Source of the DNA: Bacteroidota bacterium
GTDB lineage: Bacteria; Bacteroidota; JABWAT01
DNA length: 64,000 nucleotides
NCBI GenBank assembly: GCA_013360915.1
Contig: JABWAT010000001.1
Coordinates: forward strand, 255,259 to 319,258
Direction of reading: 5' to 3'
Positions within the stretch are counted from its first letter, which is position 1; each line of letters begins with the position of its first letter. Positions 44,489 to 53,959 of the stretch are shown here, one piece after another. The notes beneath the pieces are model-generated. The model had not been told where the DNA came from, did no database searches, and was given only the letters and a program-made list of their open reading frames with translations. The position numbers and the translations under genes were made by a program.

Positions 44489-44946
44489 AGCCCGTCGTCA
44501 GTCTCTTTGAACCTGGTCAGTAATTGGCGAGCGGAAAAACCCGGTGGCTGCATTTCGACTGCGCTCAATGACCGCTCGAAGCAGACCGGTTTTTCCCGTA
44601 TCTGATTAAAGAAGTGATCAGCCTTTCGACTCCGATCAGGGGCCTAAAACAGATAATCGTAAATACCGGTCATTCATGATCAGTAAAACCGATTCTTCAC
44701 TGTCATCCCAACCCAGGTCGGGGTCTGTGTCATTCTGCAGAACCCGTTAACTGAATGACTAAGACGAGATTCCGGCTTTTCCGTCAGTGTCTGAGGTGCC
44801 ACACCTGAATGGCAGCTGATAGTTTGATCCCTTTCTTACAGGTAAATCCGAACACCAAAAGTATTCTGTATTCCGAATTCTGTATTCCGAATTCTGTATT
44901 CCGAATTCTGCATTCTGAATTCTGTATTCTGAATTCTGAATTCCCC
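44478..44946. repeat. long interspersed repeat, copy A
   Basis: About 400-470 bp matched in order and orientation by copy B at 56486-56928, over segments such as CCCGTCGTCAGTCTCTTTGA, AAGTGATCAGCCTTTCGACT, CAGATAATCGTAAATACC and ATGGCAGCTGATAGTTTGAT, with scattered substitutions and one ~20-bp length difference near 44550-44580. No reading frame is conserved apart from low-complexity shadows; no transposase. It fills most of the 672-bp gene-free stretch 44445-45116, whose remainder holds heptamer arrays and the nar promoter. Confidence 0.9.
44533..44596. repeat. long-arm inverted repeat inside copy A
   Basis: Arms GGAAAAACCCGGT and ACCGGTTTTTCC pair over 12 bases (one bulged C). The matching place in copy B (56541-56584) has four A paired with four T instead of five and five, i.e. 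both arms changed together, which argues that the pairing is maintained. Confidence 0.5.
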
Positions 44947-44980
44947 TCCTGACTCCTGACTCCTGACTCCTGTCTCCTGA
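44863..44980. repeat. heptamer tandem repeats, ATTCTGT/ATTCCGA and CTCCTGA families
   Basis: About twelve 7-bp units of ATTCTGT, ATTCCGA or ATTCTGA type (44863-44946), joined directly to five units of CTCCTGA (44946-44980, the fourth CTCCTGT). The CTCCTGA family recurs at 53912 and the ATTCTGN family at 56852. Confidence 0.9.
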
Positions 44981-45005
44981 GTACATCACTTGGTCCTTTT
45001 TCTTT

Positions 45006-45025
45006 AGTGGACCATTTCATCCACT
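45006..45025. promoter_or_regulatory. palindrome upstream of the nar operon
   Basis: AGTGGA-CCATTTCA-TCCACT, perfect six-base arms with an 8-base centre, ~30 bp upstream of the shared 22-bp operator. Possible second regulator site; unproven. Confidence 0.35.
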
Positions 45026-45056
45026 TATCTCTAATCCTCACTTAATTTTCACTTTT

Positions 45057-45078
45057 ATATATACTATTTAGTCCATAT
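45057..45078. promoter_or_regulatory. 22-bp palindrome shared by nar and ric promoters (nar copy)
   Basis: Arms ATATATACT and AGTCCATAT with ATTT between them (7 of 9 positions self-complementary), 38 bp before the cytochrome start. The ric copy (57737-57758) is nearly identical, and the similarity continues a few bases outward on both sides (TTTA before, ATTnAATTT after). The half-site GGACT with an A/T centre recalls Rrf2-family (IscR/NsrR-type) operators. Confidence 0.6.
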
Positions 45079-45116
45079 TTAATTTTGCTGGTAACCAAAA
45101 GGGCGGAACATTGAAC

Positions 45117-45869
45117 ATGAAAGTTTACCGGTTGACCATTTTTCTGCTGACCGTTGTGTTTGTCACGGCGGGGATTGCTCAGGATTCCACTTCTTTGACT
45201 TCAGGGGTGGCAGTGTTTAGTTCCAAATGTGCGGGATGCCATCAGTTTGGCAAGGTAGTGGTGGGTCCGGACCTGAATCTGTCGAAAAACCACCCGGATG
45301 ACGTGCTTCATTCAGCCCTTGGCCGGATGGAAGCCATGACTGGCCCTCTCACTCCGGAGGAGAAATCGGCTTTGATTGCACTGATCCGCTCCGAAAATCC
45401 ATCCGGACTGCTGACACCGCCTGCTTCGGCAGAACCGATGACGGTAAAATCGGAAGACGCACTGGCCGGAGAGGCTTTATATGTTGGTTCCACCCCCTTA
45501 ACCAATGGCGGAATGTCATGCATTTCATGCCACACCAATTTTAAGGAACAGGGGACCGGGAATGGTAAACTGGGCCCCTCTCTCCGGGGAGCCTACACAA
45601 AATTTGGTGAAGCCGGACTGGTCTCTGCCATTCAGAACGCTTCGTTCCGGGTGATGCGTGAGCCATATAAACAACACCCGATCACAGCCGATGAAGCAGC
45701 AAAACTGACTGCTTTTCTTAAGTCGGTCGATCAGCAATCCGATACCGGAACAGCGGAATTCAACTTCCTGCTGGCCGGTTCGGCCATTGGCGGCATCCTG
45801 ATCGCCATCTTCTTTTTCATGTACGGCGCGAGAATCAAACCCGTCCGTCAATCCCTGAAACATTACTAA
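45117..45869 (+). CDS. membrane-anchored diheme cytochrome c of the nar operon (NarC-like)
   Basis: 250 aa from the ATG at 45117 (a TTG two codons earlier is the alternative). Signal peptide (IFLLTVVFVTAGIAQ), two cytochrome c domains with haem motifs C38-A-G-C-H42 and C135-I-S-C-H139, and a C-terminal membrane anchor at about 216-236 followed by a short positive tail. It therefore faces the periplasm. Its position 20 nt before narG matches the diheme cytochrome NarC at the head of the Thermus nar operon, so it probably passes electrons to or from NarI or a respiratory complex; the name is by analogy. The shared operator lies just upstream. Confidence 0.88.
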   Translation: MKVYRLTIFLLTVVFVTAGIAQDSTSLTSGVAVFSSKCAGCHQFGKVVVGPDLNLSKNHPDDVLHSALGRMEAMTGPLTPEEKSALIALIRSENPSGLLTPPASAEPMTVKSEDALAGEALYVGSTPLTNGGMSCISCHTNFKEQGTGNGKLGPSLRGAYTKFGEAGLVSAIQNASFRVMREPYKQHPITADEAAKLTAFLKSVDQQSDTGTAEFNFLLAGSAIGGILIAIFFFMYGARIKPVRQSLKHY

Positions 45870-45889
45870 AACCAGAAGGAACCCGACGC

Positions 45890-48800
45890 ATGTCCTGGAT
45901 CGCCGATCTCATCAATCCGGATGCCCGAACGTGGGAAGATTTTTACCGGAATCGCTGGCAGCATGACAAAATCGTCCGAAGTACCCATGGTGTGAACTGC
46001 ACCGGTGGCTGTTCATGGAATATTCATGTCAAAAATGGGCTGGTCACCTGGGAAATGCAGGCACTTGACTACCCCATCATTGCCAAAGACATACCGCCGT
46101 ATGAGCCCCGAGGCTGTCAGCGCGGAATTTCCTTTTCCTGGTATATCTACAGTCCGGTCCGGGTGAAATATCCCTACATTCGCGGCCGTCTGCTCGATTT
46201 GTGGCGTGTGGCCCGTCAGACACATGAAAATCCGGTGGATGCCTGGCGTTCCATACAGGAAAATCCGTCTCTGCGCAGTCAGTATCAGAAAGCGCGGGGC
46301 AAAGGCGGATTCCGCCGCACCACCTGGGTACAGGCCGAAGAAATCATGGCAGCAGCCAACCTGTACACCATTCAGAAATGGGGTTCCGATCGTATCATCG
46401 GCTTCTCCCCCATACCAGCCATGAGCATGGTTTCGTATGCGGCCGGTGCGCGGTTTATGCAACTGATGGGCGGCGTTTCCATGAGTTTCTATGACTGGTA
46501 CTGCGATTTGCCACCTGCCTCTCCTGAAATCTGGGGCGAACAGACCGATGTGGCCGAATCGGCCGATTGGTATCATTCCAAGTTTATTGCAGCCATCGGA
46601 TCGAATGTATTCATGACCCGTACTCCCGATGCTCACTTCATGGTCGAGGCCCGCCATGCAGGGGCTAAAGTGGTGGTCTTTTCTCCTGACTTTAACATGA
46701 CGGCCAAAGGATCTGATGAATGGATCCCCATTCAGCAGGGACAGGATTCCGCTTTCTGGATGGCGGTGGGGCATGTGATTCTGCGTGAATGCTACCAGCA
46801 GAAACAGGTGGATTATTTTACGGATTACACACGGCGGACCACCGACTTTCCCTTCCTGGTAAAACTAGAGCAAGCACCCGATGGCACCTGGCGTGCCGGA
46901 TCGCTTCTGAAGGCTCATGAAGTACCCGGAACAGAAAAAGAGGAAAACCGGGAATGGAAATCCTTCGTCTGGGATGAAATCTCGGGTAAACCGGTAATTC
47001 CCATGGGAACCGTTGGCCATCGCTGGCAGAAAGACAAAGGTCAGTGGAATCTGAATCCGAAGGAAAGCATCTCAGGCAAGGACATCCGCCCCGCCCTTTC
47101 TGTTCAGACCGATCAATCCGAGTGGATTCCGGTAACCTTCAATGACTTTTCAATCGGAACCAATGACCGTGTGGTTGCCCGGAAAGTACCGGTTCAACAG
47201 GTAAAAGGCACTCATGGTAAAGTCACCATCACCACGGTTTTTGATCTGATGATGGCCCAATATGGTGTGAATCGTGCACCAGGTGAAAATGACATCTCCT
47301 ATCTGGATCCCACTCAACCCTACACACCGGCCTGGCAGGAACAATTCACGGGTATCAGTCAGGAAACGGTGATCCGGTTTGCACGTGAATGGGCTCAGAC
47401 GGCCGAGGTTACCCACGGAAAATGCTCGGTGATCATCGGAGCCGGGGCGAATCACTGGTATCATAATAATCTGGTGTACCGTGCACCGATTTCGGTCCTG
47501 ATGATGACCGGATGTATTGGCGTGAACGGAGGTGGATTGAACCACTATGTGGGTCAGGAAAAACTGGTTCCTCAAACCTCGTGGGCTCCCATCGCCTTCG
47601 GAGCCGATTGGGGCGCACCTCCCCGGCAGCAGAATTCACCTTCCTTTCACTACATCCATTCCGATCAGTGGCGGTATGACAAACGGTTCGATGAGCTCTG
47701 TGCCGTTGCCGATCCGGGCAAGGATCTGACCACCGGTCACACCATTGATAAGAATATTCAGGCCGTCCGGAACGGATGGTTACCATTCTATCCCCAGTTT
47801 GAAAAACCGAATCACATTCTGGTGGAAGAAGCCCGTGCGGCCGGTGCAAAAACCGACGCAGAGATTATTGAATGGATCGTGAGCCAGTTGAAAGAAAAGA
47901 GACTGAAATTCAGTGTGGAAGATCCCGATCATGAAGCCAACTTCCCCCGGTTGTTCTATATCTGGCGCGGAAATGCCCTCATGTCATCAGCCAAGGGACA
48001 TGAGTACTTTCTGCGCCACTACCTCGGGACCCACGACAATGCAATAGCACCCGAAATCGGACCCGATCAGGTGAAGGAAGTGGCCTGGCATGAAAAACTT
48101 CCCACCGGAAAAATGGATCTCATCGTGGACCTGAATTTCCGGATGGATACCTCTGCCCTGTATTCAGACATCGTATTGCCGGCCGCCACTTTCTATGAAA
48201 AGAATGACCTGAACTCGACGGATATGCACAGTTTTATCCATCCGCTGCAAAAGGCCGTTCAACCCTGCTGGGAAAGCCGCAATGACTGGGATATTTTCAA
48301 AAATATTGCCAAAGCCACCTCGAAACTGGCAAAGAAAACTGCCTTCCCTTCCTTCACCGACCTGATCGCCACCCCGATTGCCCATGACACACCGGGCGAA
48401 CTGGCACAACCCACTGTAAAAAACTGGATCACAGGCGAAGTGGATCCCATACCGGGAAAAACCATGCCCAACTTCCGGGTTGTGGACCGGGATATCTCCA
48501 AAGTCTATGACAAATTCATTTCGGTCGGCCCGGGTATCAGGAAAAATGGACTTGGAATGCACGGAGTTCATATCGATGTAGCCGATCTGCATGAACAGCA
48601 TTTGAAAGAATTTCCAACCGAACTGGTTGAGGGAGAAGAACGGATTTCACTTCGGGAGGATAAACTGGTCTGTGAATTCATCCTGGCCTTTGCGGCCGAA
48701 ACCAACGGAGAACTGGCCTGGCGTGCGTTTGACTATGAATCGAAAAAAACCGGGCTGGATCTGATGGATCTGGCAGGTCCCAACCGCGGTGTAAAAATCA

Positions 48801-49516
48801 CCTTCGCCGACATTGTGGCCAATCCGAGAAGAGTGTTGACTTCACCATTCTGGACCGGGTTCACCACCAAGGGCCGGACCTACTCGGCCTACTGTCTGAA
48901 CGTGGAACGGGGTGTTCCGTTCCGGACCCTGACCGGAAGGCAGCATTTCTATCTGGATCACGAAGCCTACGTTCAATATGGAGAAAACCTTCCGACCCAC
49001 AAACCTGTCATCGATGCCCTGCACTACGGTGATCTGGTCAATTCATCACCTGAGGGGCAGACAATCCGGCTCAATTTCCTGACTCCACACGGTAAGTGGG
49101 GTATTCACTCCACTTACGGAGACACGGTGAGGATGAAAACCTTATCGAGGGGAGTGGAACCCGTCTGGATGAACGATGAGGACGCAAAGGCCATCGGCGT
49201 TCAGGATAATGATTGGGTGGAAATTATCAATGACAACGGTGTGATGTGCACACGGGCGAACGTCAGTCACCGGTTACCAAGAGGAATGTGCATGGTTTAT
49301 CACAGTCCTGAAAGAACCCTTTCCGTCCCCAAATCACCCGAAAGAGGAAACCGGCGGGGCGGTGGGCATAACAGTCTTACACGGGTGAGGTTAAAACCTC
49401 TGTTCATGATCGGCGGTTACGCCCAGTTTACCTACGCCTTCAACTATTGGGGTCCGACCGGTGTAAACCGCGAAACCCAGGTCATTATCAAAAAAATGAA
49501 TCAGGTCAATTATTAA
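45890..49516 (+). CDS. narG: respiratory nitrate reductase alpha subunit
   Basis: 1208 aa, very close to E. coli NarG throughout. The N-terminal FS0 iron-sulfur ligands are H33, C37, C41 and C76 (STHGVNCTGGCSW ... GCQRG), and the molybdenum ligand is D202 in SFYDWYCDLPPAS. It holds the Mo-bisMGD cofactor and reduces nitrate to nitrite. There is no twin-arginine signal peptide; the protein begins directly with MSWIADLINPDARTWEDFYRNRW, so it should face the cytoplasm as in the classical Nar enzyme. Preceded by the cytochrome gene (20 nt) and followed by narH (21 nt). Confidence 0.98.
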   Translation: MSWIADLINPDARTWEDFYRNRWQHDKIVRSTHGVNCTGGCSWNIHVKNGLVTWEMQALDYPIIAKDIPPYEPRGCQRGISFSWYIYSPVRVKYPYIRGRLLDLWRVARQTHENPVDAWRSIQENPSLRSQYQKARGKGGFRRTTWVQAEEIMAAANLYTIQKWGSDRIIGFSPIPAMSMVSYAAGARFMQLMGGVSMSFYDWYCDLPPASPEIWGEQTDVAESADWYHSKFIAAIGSNVFMTRTPDAHFMVEARHAGAKVVVFSPDFNMTAKGSDEWIPIQQGQDSAFWMAVGHVILRECYQQKQVDYFTDYTRRTTDFPFLVKLEQAPDGTWRAGSLLKAHEVPGTEKEENREWKSFVWDEISGKPVIPMGTVGHRWQKDKGQWNLNPKESISGKDIRPALSVQTDQSEWIPVTFNDFSIGTNDRVVARKVPVQQVKGTHGKVTITTVFDLMMAQYGVNRAPGENDISYLDPTQPYTPAWQEQFTGISQETVIRFAREWAQTAEVTHGKCSVIIGAGANHWYHNNLVYRAPISVLMMTGCIGVNGGGLNHYVGQEKLVPQTSWAPIAFGADWGAPPRQQNSPSFHYIHSDQWRYDKRFDELCAVADPGKDLTTGHTIDKNIQAVRNGWLPFYPQFEKPNHILVEEARAAGAKTDAEIIEWIVSQLKEKRLKFSVEDPDHEANFPRLFYIWRGNALMSSAKGHEYFLRHYLGTHDNAIAPEIGPDQVKEVAWHEKLPTGKMDLIVDLNFRMDTSALYSDIVLPAATFYEKNDLNSTDMHSFIHPLQKAVQPCWESRNDWDIFKNIAKATSKLAKKTAFPSFTDLIATPIAHDTPGELAQPTVKNWITGEVDPIPGKTMPNFRVVDRDISKVYDKFISVGPGIRKNGLGMHGVHIDVADLHEQHLKEFPTELVEGEERISLREDKLVCEFILAFAAETNGELAWRAFDYESKKTGLDLMDLAGPNRGVKITFADIVANPRRVLTSPFWTGFTTKGRTYSAYCLNVERGVPFRTLTGRQHFYLDHEAYVQYGENLPTHKPVIDALHYGDLVNSSPEGQTIRLNFLTPHGKWGIHSTYGDTVRMKTLSRGVEPVWMNDEDAKAIGVQDNDWVEIINDNGVMCTRANVSHRLPRGMCMVYHSPERTLSVPKSPERGNRRGGGHNSLTRVRLKPLFMIGGYAQFTYAFNYWGPTGVNRETQVIIKKMNQVNY

Positions 49517-49537
49517 GCGGCAAACCGGAGCATAGCG

Positions 49538-51028
49538 ATGAATATCAAATCACACGTCTCGATGGTGTTTCATCTCGACAAATGCATCGGGTGCCACACC
49601 TGCAGCATTGCATGTAAAAACATCTGGACGGACCGTCCGGGGGCGGAATACATGTGGTGGAACAATGTGGAAACCAAACCGGGTACCGGTTTCCCCACCC
49701 AATGGGAAAATCAGGAGAAATACAAAGGCGGTTGGGCCCGGGAAAACGGAAAACTGAAACTGCGGTCCCAGTCAAAAGCCGGGCATTGGTTCAGGTTATT
49801 TTACAATCCGAATCAACCCGGGCTTGATGAGTATTATGAGCCCTGGACTTACGATTACCAGAATCTGTTCAACGCACCCGAAGGGGACGATCAGCCAACG
49901 GCCCGGGCTATTTCACAAATCACCGGTAAGCCGATCGAAATCAATGCCGGCCCGAACTGGGATGATGACCTGAGCGGATCACCCAAATATGCCATGAACG
50001 ATCCGAACAACGATCACCTGACCCCGGCCGAACGGGAACAATTGCTCGAGATCGAAAACATTGCCATGATGTATCTGCCGCGTATCTGCAACCATTGCAC
50101 CAATCCGTCCTGTGTGGCGGCTTGTCCATCGGGCGCCATTTATAAACGGGGCGAAGATGGCGTTGTGCTGATCAATCAGGACAAATGCCGCGGATGGCGT
50201 GCATGCATTCCGGCCTGTCCGTACAAGAAAATCTATTACAACTGGAAAACCGGTAAGTCGGAAAAATGTATTCTCTGTTACCCCCGTCTGGAAACCGGTC
50301 AACCGCCTGCCTGCTTCCATTCCTGCGTCGGCCGCATCCGGTACATGGGTGTGATTCTGTACGATGCTGACCGCATTGAATGGGCCATGAGTGCCGACAA
50401 TCAGAATCTGGTTGAAGCCCAACGCAGCATTATTCTGGATCCATTCGATGAACAGGTGATTGAAACAGCACTTAGTCAGGGAGTGACCCTCGCCACCATT
50501 GAAGCCGCTCAGAAATCACCGGTCTATCAATACGTGAAAGTATGGAAACTGGCCCTGCCGCTACATATCGAATACCGCACCTCGCCCATGTTGTTTTACG
50601 TTCCACCCCTGCTGCCTGTCATGGGTCGTGTCGATCATGGCCTTTACTCTCAGGATAGCGACACCTTTTTTGCCGGTGTCGAACAGGCACGCCTCACCCT
50701 CGATTATCTCGCCAATCTTTTCTCGGCAGGAAATAAAGAGGTGCTCCTCTATTCGCTGCGGAAAATGCTGGCCATCCGGTATTACCAGCGGCTGAAACAG
50801 GTCAGGGATATTAACCGCGACCATGTGCTGGATATTCTGATGAAAGCAGGAACCACCGAGGTGGAAGCCGATGCCATCTATCACATGACCAGTCTGCCAA
50901 CCCAGGATGAACGATTTGTGCTTCCGCCAACCCAGCGGGATCAGGCCATTGAACCGGTGATGGATCCCGAAGTCTGCAAGGGTTGTACCGGATTCGGAAC
51001 CCACGACCAGCCTTCAAGGGGCTTTTAA
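49538..51028 (+). CDS. narH: respiratory nitrate reductase beta (iron-sulfur) subunit
   Basis: 496 aa. Four cysteine clusters as in NarH: C16/C19/C22/C26 (CIGCHTCSIACK), CNHCTNPSCVAACP near 185, CRGWRACIPACPYKK near 216 (Trp in place of one Cys, which makes the 3Fe-4S cluster) and CILCYPRLETG with CFHSC near 245-265. It wires electrons from NarI haem b to NarG. The C-terminal part includes KMLAIRYYQR and the closing CKGCTGFGTH typical of the family. Its TAA stop overlaps the narJ start by one base (TAATG). Confidence 0.98.
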   Translation: MNIKSHVSMVFHLDKCIGCHTCSIACKNIWTDRPGAEYMWWNNVETKPGTGFPTQWENQEKYKGGWARENGKLKLRSQSKAGHWFRLFYNPNQPGLDEYYEPWTYDYQNLFNAPEGDDQPTARAISQITGKPIEINAGPNWDDDLSGSPKYAMNDPNNDHLTPAEREQLLEIENIAMMYLPRICNHCTNPSCVAACPSGAIYKRGEDGVVLINQDKCRGWRACIPACPYKKIYYNWKTGKSEKCILCYPRLETGQPPACFHSCVGRIRYMGVILYDADRIEWAMSADNQNLVEAQRSIILDPFDEQVIETALSQGVTLATIEAAQKSPVYQYVKVWKLALPLHIEYRTSPMLFYVPPLLPVMGRVDHGLYSQDSDTFFAGVEQARLTLDYLANLFSAGNKEVLLYSLRKMLAIRYYQRLKQVRDINRDHVLDILMKAGTTEVEADAIYHMTSLPTQDERFVLPPTQRDQAIEPVMDPEVCKGCTGFGTHDQPSRGF

Positions 51029-51594
51029 TGGATACCACCTTCGAAAAACGGACACTTTTACATCTGATTCCCGATGCGCTGGCTCCGTTGCTGGACTACC
51101 CGTCTGACGACTTTCTGAACCGCATTCACCGGCTTGAATCCATGTTGGATGAATTGGATGTTTTGCCAGCCTGCTATCAGAATCTGACAGCACTGATCGA
51201 CTCTCTGCGTGATCAGTCACCCGATGAATGGAGGGAAATTTACACCACCACCTTCGACATGAACCCGGCTTGCCACCTGTATGCTTCCATCCATTTGTTC
51301 GGAGAGGAGAACTTTAAACGAAGCATGCTGATGGCTCGTTTGGCCGATGCGTTCGAATCGGAAGGATTCTCCCATTCGGGTGGTGAGTTACCCGATTTTA
51401 TTCCCGTTCTGCTCCGGTTTGCCACCTTCCTCGGGCCGGGAGAAAAATCCACCGGACTGATTGCTGAGCTTGTGGTGCCGACCCTCATCCAGGCCCGCGA
51501 AAAAACCGCCGCACAGGCTGCATGGCCCTTCGCAGCTGTGTGTCTGGCCTGTACCGTTCTTGAAATTTATCTGCAAAGGATCAGCCATGACTGA
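51028..51594 (+). CDS. narJ: nitrate reductase assembly chaperone NarJ
   Basis: 188 aa. All-helical TorD/DmsD-family chaperone, with LLDYPSDDF near 22, the conserved EWREIYTTTFDMNPACHLYAS segment near 68-88 in which the DMNPACHLY part is the NarJ hallmark, and GGELPDFIPVLLRF near 117. It keeps NarG competent until the molybdenum cofactor is inserted. The ATG at 51028 overlaps the narH stop; a longer frame to 50983 overlaps narH and is rejected. It overlaps narI by 8 bases, indicating tight coupling. Confidence 0.95.
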   Translation: MDTTFEKRTLLHLIPDALAPLLDYPSDDFLNRIHRLESMLDELDVLPACYQNLTALIDSLRDQSPDEWREIYTTTFDMNPACHLYASIHLFGEENFKRSMLMARLADAFESEGFSHSGGELPDFIPVLLRFATFLGPGEKSTGLIAELVVPTLIQAREKTAAQAAWPFAAVCLACTVLEIYLQRISHD

Positions 51595-52270
51595 CTACTT
51601 TCTGTATGCGATTCTTCCCTACCTGGCCGTAGCCACTCTTATCGTGGGGTCCGTATTCCGATTTCTGTTTCACAGGTACTCCTGGTCCGCACTTTCGAGC
51701 CAGTTTCTTGAAAACAATGCCGTTTTCTGGGGTTCCATGCCCTGGCATATCGGCATTGGCATCATTCTGGCCGGACATCTGGTGGCCTTTTTTCTCCCAG
51801 GTCTGTGGTCCCTGATGACGAATAACTACACGACGTTGGTCATCATCGAAACCATCGGACTTGGCCTGGCTGTCATCACCCTGTTTGGTCTGACCATGCT
51901 TTTTCTCCGCCGGATGTTAACCCCGAAAATCAGGGTGGTTACCTCCGCCATGGATTGGGTGATTTTATCCGTTCTGATGGTTCAGATCATCCTAGGATTG
52001 CTGACCGCTGTCCTGTATCCGTTTGGGTCGGCCTGGGCTACCGGAGTTCTGTCCCCATACCTGCTCAGTTTCTTTTCCTTTGATCCGCAAATTGCCTACG
52101 TGACCGATTTACCACTGGTTGTTAAACTTCACATGACCTTTGCCTGGATTTTGCTTCTGCTCGTACCGTTCAGCCGGTTGGTTCATGCCTTTTCTCTGCC
52201 ATTCCGCTATTTCGTCAGACCGCCTCAGCTGGTTATCTGGAACAGAAACCGTACCACTTCCACCCATTAA
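51587..52270 (+). CDS. narI: respiratory nitrate reductase gamma (cytochrome b) subunit
   Basis: 227 aa with five membrane segments. Haem b ligands fall at H54, H64, H182 and H200, the same spacing as the four NarI histidines of E. coli (56, 66, 187, 205), so both haems can be bound. It oxidises quinol at the periplasmic side and anchors NarGH. The start at 51587 overlaps the narJ end by 8 bases; the longer frame from 51461 lies inside narJ and is rejected. The first narK-type gene starts 17 nt after the stop. Confidence 0.96.
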   Translation: MTDYFLYAILPYLAVATLIVGSVFRFLFHRYSWSALSSQFLENNAVFWGSMPWHIGIGIILAGHLVAFFLPGLWSLMTNNYTTLVIIETIGLGLAVITLFGLTMLFLRRMLTPKIRVVTSAMDWVILSVLMVQIILGLLTAVLYPFGSAWATGVLSPYLLSFFSFDPQIAYVTDLPLVVKLHMTFAWILLLLVPFSRLVHAFSLPFRYFVRPPQLVIWNRNRTTSTH

Positions 52271-52287
52271 CGCAGGATTTGTCAACC

Positions 52288-53844
52288 ATGTCAACCCTAC
52301 CCGACCTGAAACCCGGCCGCGTGATTTCCAACTGGCAGCCCGAAGATGAAACCTTCTGGAACCAATCAGGGAAAACCATTGCCAACCGAAACCTCTGGAT
52401 TTCCATCCCAAATCTCCTTCTCGCCTTTTCAGTCTGGATGATGTGGAGCATTATCACGGTTCAGATGAAGAATCTCGGTTTTCCTTTCGATGACCAGCAA
52501 CTTTTCGGCCTGGCTGCCATTGCTGGTCTCTCCGGGGCGACGTTGCGGATTCCCAATTCTTTTCTGATTGCCATTTCGGGCGGACGCAATGTGATTGCCT
52601 TTTCCACCGCCATGCTTCTGATTCCTGCCATTGGTGCTGGTTTGGCACTGCAGGATAAAAACACATCGTATTTCACCTTCGCTGCTCTTGCCTTTTTATC
52701 CGGAATCGGAGGCGGAAATTTTGCTTCCTCCATGTCCAACATTAACCGTTTCTTCCCCAAAAAAGTGCAGGGTGCCGCTCTCGGTCTGAATGCAGGGATC
52801 GGCAATCTGGGCGTTTCGGTCATGCAGGTCCTGATTCCGGCCGTCATGACGGTAGCAGTTTTCGGACCTCTCAGCGGAGATCCTGCCGAATTGATAAAAA
52901 ATGAATCCGTTTCACAAGTGTGGATCCAGAATGCCGGTTTCATCTGGGTCCCCATTCTCCTGATTGCGGCTTTGGCTGCATGGTTTGGTATGGTCAACCT
53001 GCCGGGAGCTTCCTTCACTTCAACCGCCGACGCCCTGATCAAAGCAACGGGCCTGACCCTGATCGGATTTGCTGCGGCTGGAATCGGTGCCTGGCTGCTG
53101 ATCGGGCTGAAATTAAACATGTGGATTGTCCTTCCGGTTACAATTCTGGCGTGTCTTGGATTGATGAAACTGGTGCCGGGGGCCATTAAGACCAGCCTGA
53201 ATGCTCAGTTTGCGATCTTCTCGAATAAGCATAACTGGATCATGACCGTGCTGTACATCATGACATTCGGTTCGTTTATCGGTTTTTCAGCCGCATTTCC
53301 CCTGCTGATCAAAATTGTCTTCGGAAGTCTTCCGGATGGAAGCATAAATCCGGCGGCCCCGAATCCATTTACCTATGCCTGGTTAGGTCCGTTGGTAGGT
53401 TCTCTGATTCGTCCGGTGGGAGGGTGGCTTTCCGACAAGTTTGGTGGCGCACGGGTGACCCATTGGGACACCATTTTTATGATTGCCTGTGCGCTCGGTG
53501 TCGCCTGGTTCATCGTTCAGGCCCGGGAAGCCTCCGATCCGACCCAGTATTTCACTCCCTTTCTTTTGTGTTTTCTGTTGCTATTCATCACCACAGGAAT
53601 CGGCAACGGATCCACCTTCCGGATGATTCCGTTCATATTCAACCCGCAACAGGCCGGCCCTGTTTTGGGCTGGACCTCCGCCATCGGCGCCTACGGGGCC
53701 TTTATTATCCCCAAAGTATTCGGTGAACAGGTCAAAGCCGGGACCCCTGAATATGCCCTTTTCGGATTTACGGCCTTTTATGTCATTTGTCTGGTTCTTA
53801 ACTGGTGGTACTACGCCCGTAAAGGCGCAGAAGTCCCCTGCTGA
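52288..53844 (+). CDS. narK: nitrate/nitrite transporter, NNP family (first copy)
   Basis: 518 aa, 12 or more membrane segments, of the MFS nitrate-nitrite porter family. Signature regions: GGGNFASSMSNINRFFPK and GLNAGIGNLGVSVMQ near 145-175 (the first nitrate signature) and GIGNGSTFRMIPFIF near 433-447 (the second). The start is the ATG at 52288 with AGGA 10 nt upstream; the in-frame TTG at 52279 sits on top of that site. It directly follows narI. Nitrate-proton symport or nitrate/nitrite antiport cannot be decided by eye. Confidence 0.94.
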   Translation: MSTLPDLKPGRVISNWQPEDETFWNQSGKTIANRNLWISIPNLLLAFSVWMMWSIITVQMKNLGFPFDDQQLFGLAAIAGLSGATLRIPNSFLIAISGGRNVIAFSTAMLLIPAIGAGLALQDKNTSYFTFAALAFLSGIGGGNFASSMSNINRFFPKKVQGAALGLNAGIGNLGVSVMQVLIPAVMTVAVFGPLSGDPAELIKNESVSQVWIQNAGFIWVPILLIAALAAWFGMVNLPGASFTSTADALIKATGLTLIGFAAAGIGAWLLIGLKLNMWIVLPVTILACLGLMKLVPGAIKTSLNAQFAIFSNKHNWIMTVLYIMTFGSFIGFSAAFPLLIKIVFGSLPDGSINPAAPNPFTYAWLGPLVGSLIRPVGGWLSDKFGGARVTHWDTIFMIACALGVAWFIVQAREASDPTQYFTPFLLCFLLLFITTGIGNGSTFRMIPFIFNPQQAGPVLGWTSAIGAYGAFIIPKVFGEQVKAGTPEYALFGFTAFYVICLVLNWWYYARKGAEVPC

Positions 53845-53865
53845 GCAACAGAATTTGGGTCGGAA

Positions 53866-53939
53866 GGTGATTGGTGATTGGTGATTGGTGAAGAGTGTAT
53901 ACCCTATCTATCTCCTGACTCCTGACTCCTGACTCCTGT
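53866..53939. repeat. heptamer tandem repeats between the two narK genes
   Basis: Three and a half GGTGATT units (53866-53893), 18 bp of unique sequence, then four CTCCTGA-type units (53912-53939, the last CTCCTGT). Both families also occur next to copy A upstream. They fill most of the 115-bp gap between the transporter genes. Confidence 0.9.
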
Positions 53940-53959
53940 CTTCTTTTAAAGGATTATCT

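Noticed and set aside
44863-44980. CRISPR-like array
   Set aside because: Units are 7 bp with no spacers; there are no cas genes in the window.
44759-45041. Minus-strand reading frames coding for repeated NSEYRIQ-type peptides in copy A
   Set aside because: They are the translation of the 7-bp ATTCTGN array, where a 7-bp unit read in threes gives a 21-bp peptide repeat. No start context, no conserved protein, same artefact in copy B.
45890-45990. Tat signal peptide on NarG (periplasm-facing enzyme as in archaea)
   Set aside because: No twin-arginine motif or hydrophobic segment in the first 40 residues; the sequence begins as in cytoplasm-facing NarG.
46013-46774. 253-aa minus-strand frame inside narG
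   Set aside because: Antisense shadow of a strongly conserved coding region; no family resemblance and no ribosome-binding site.
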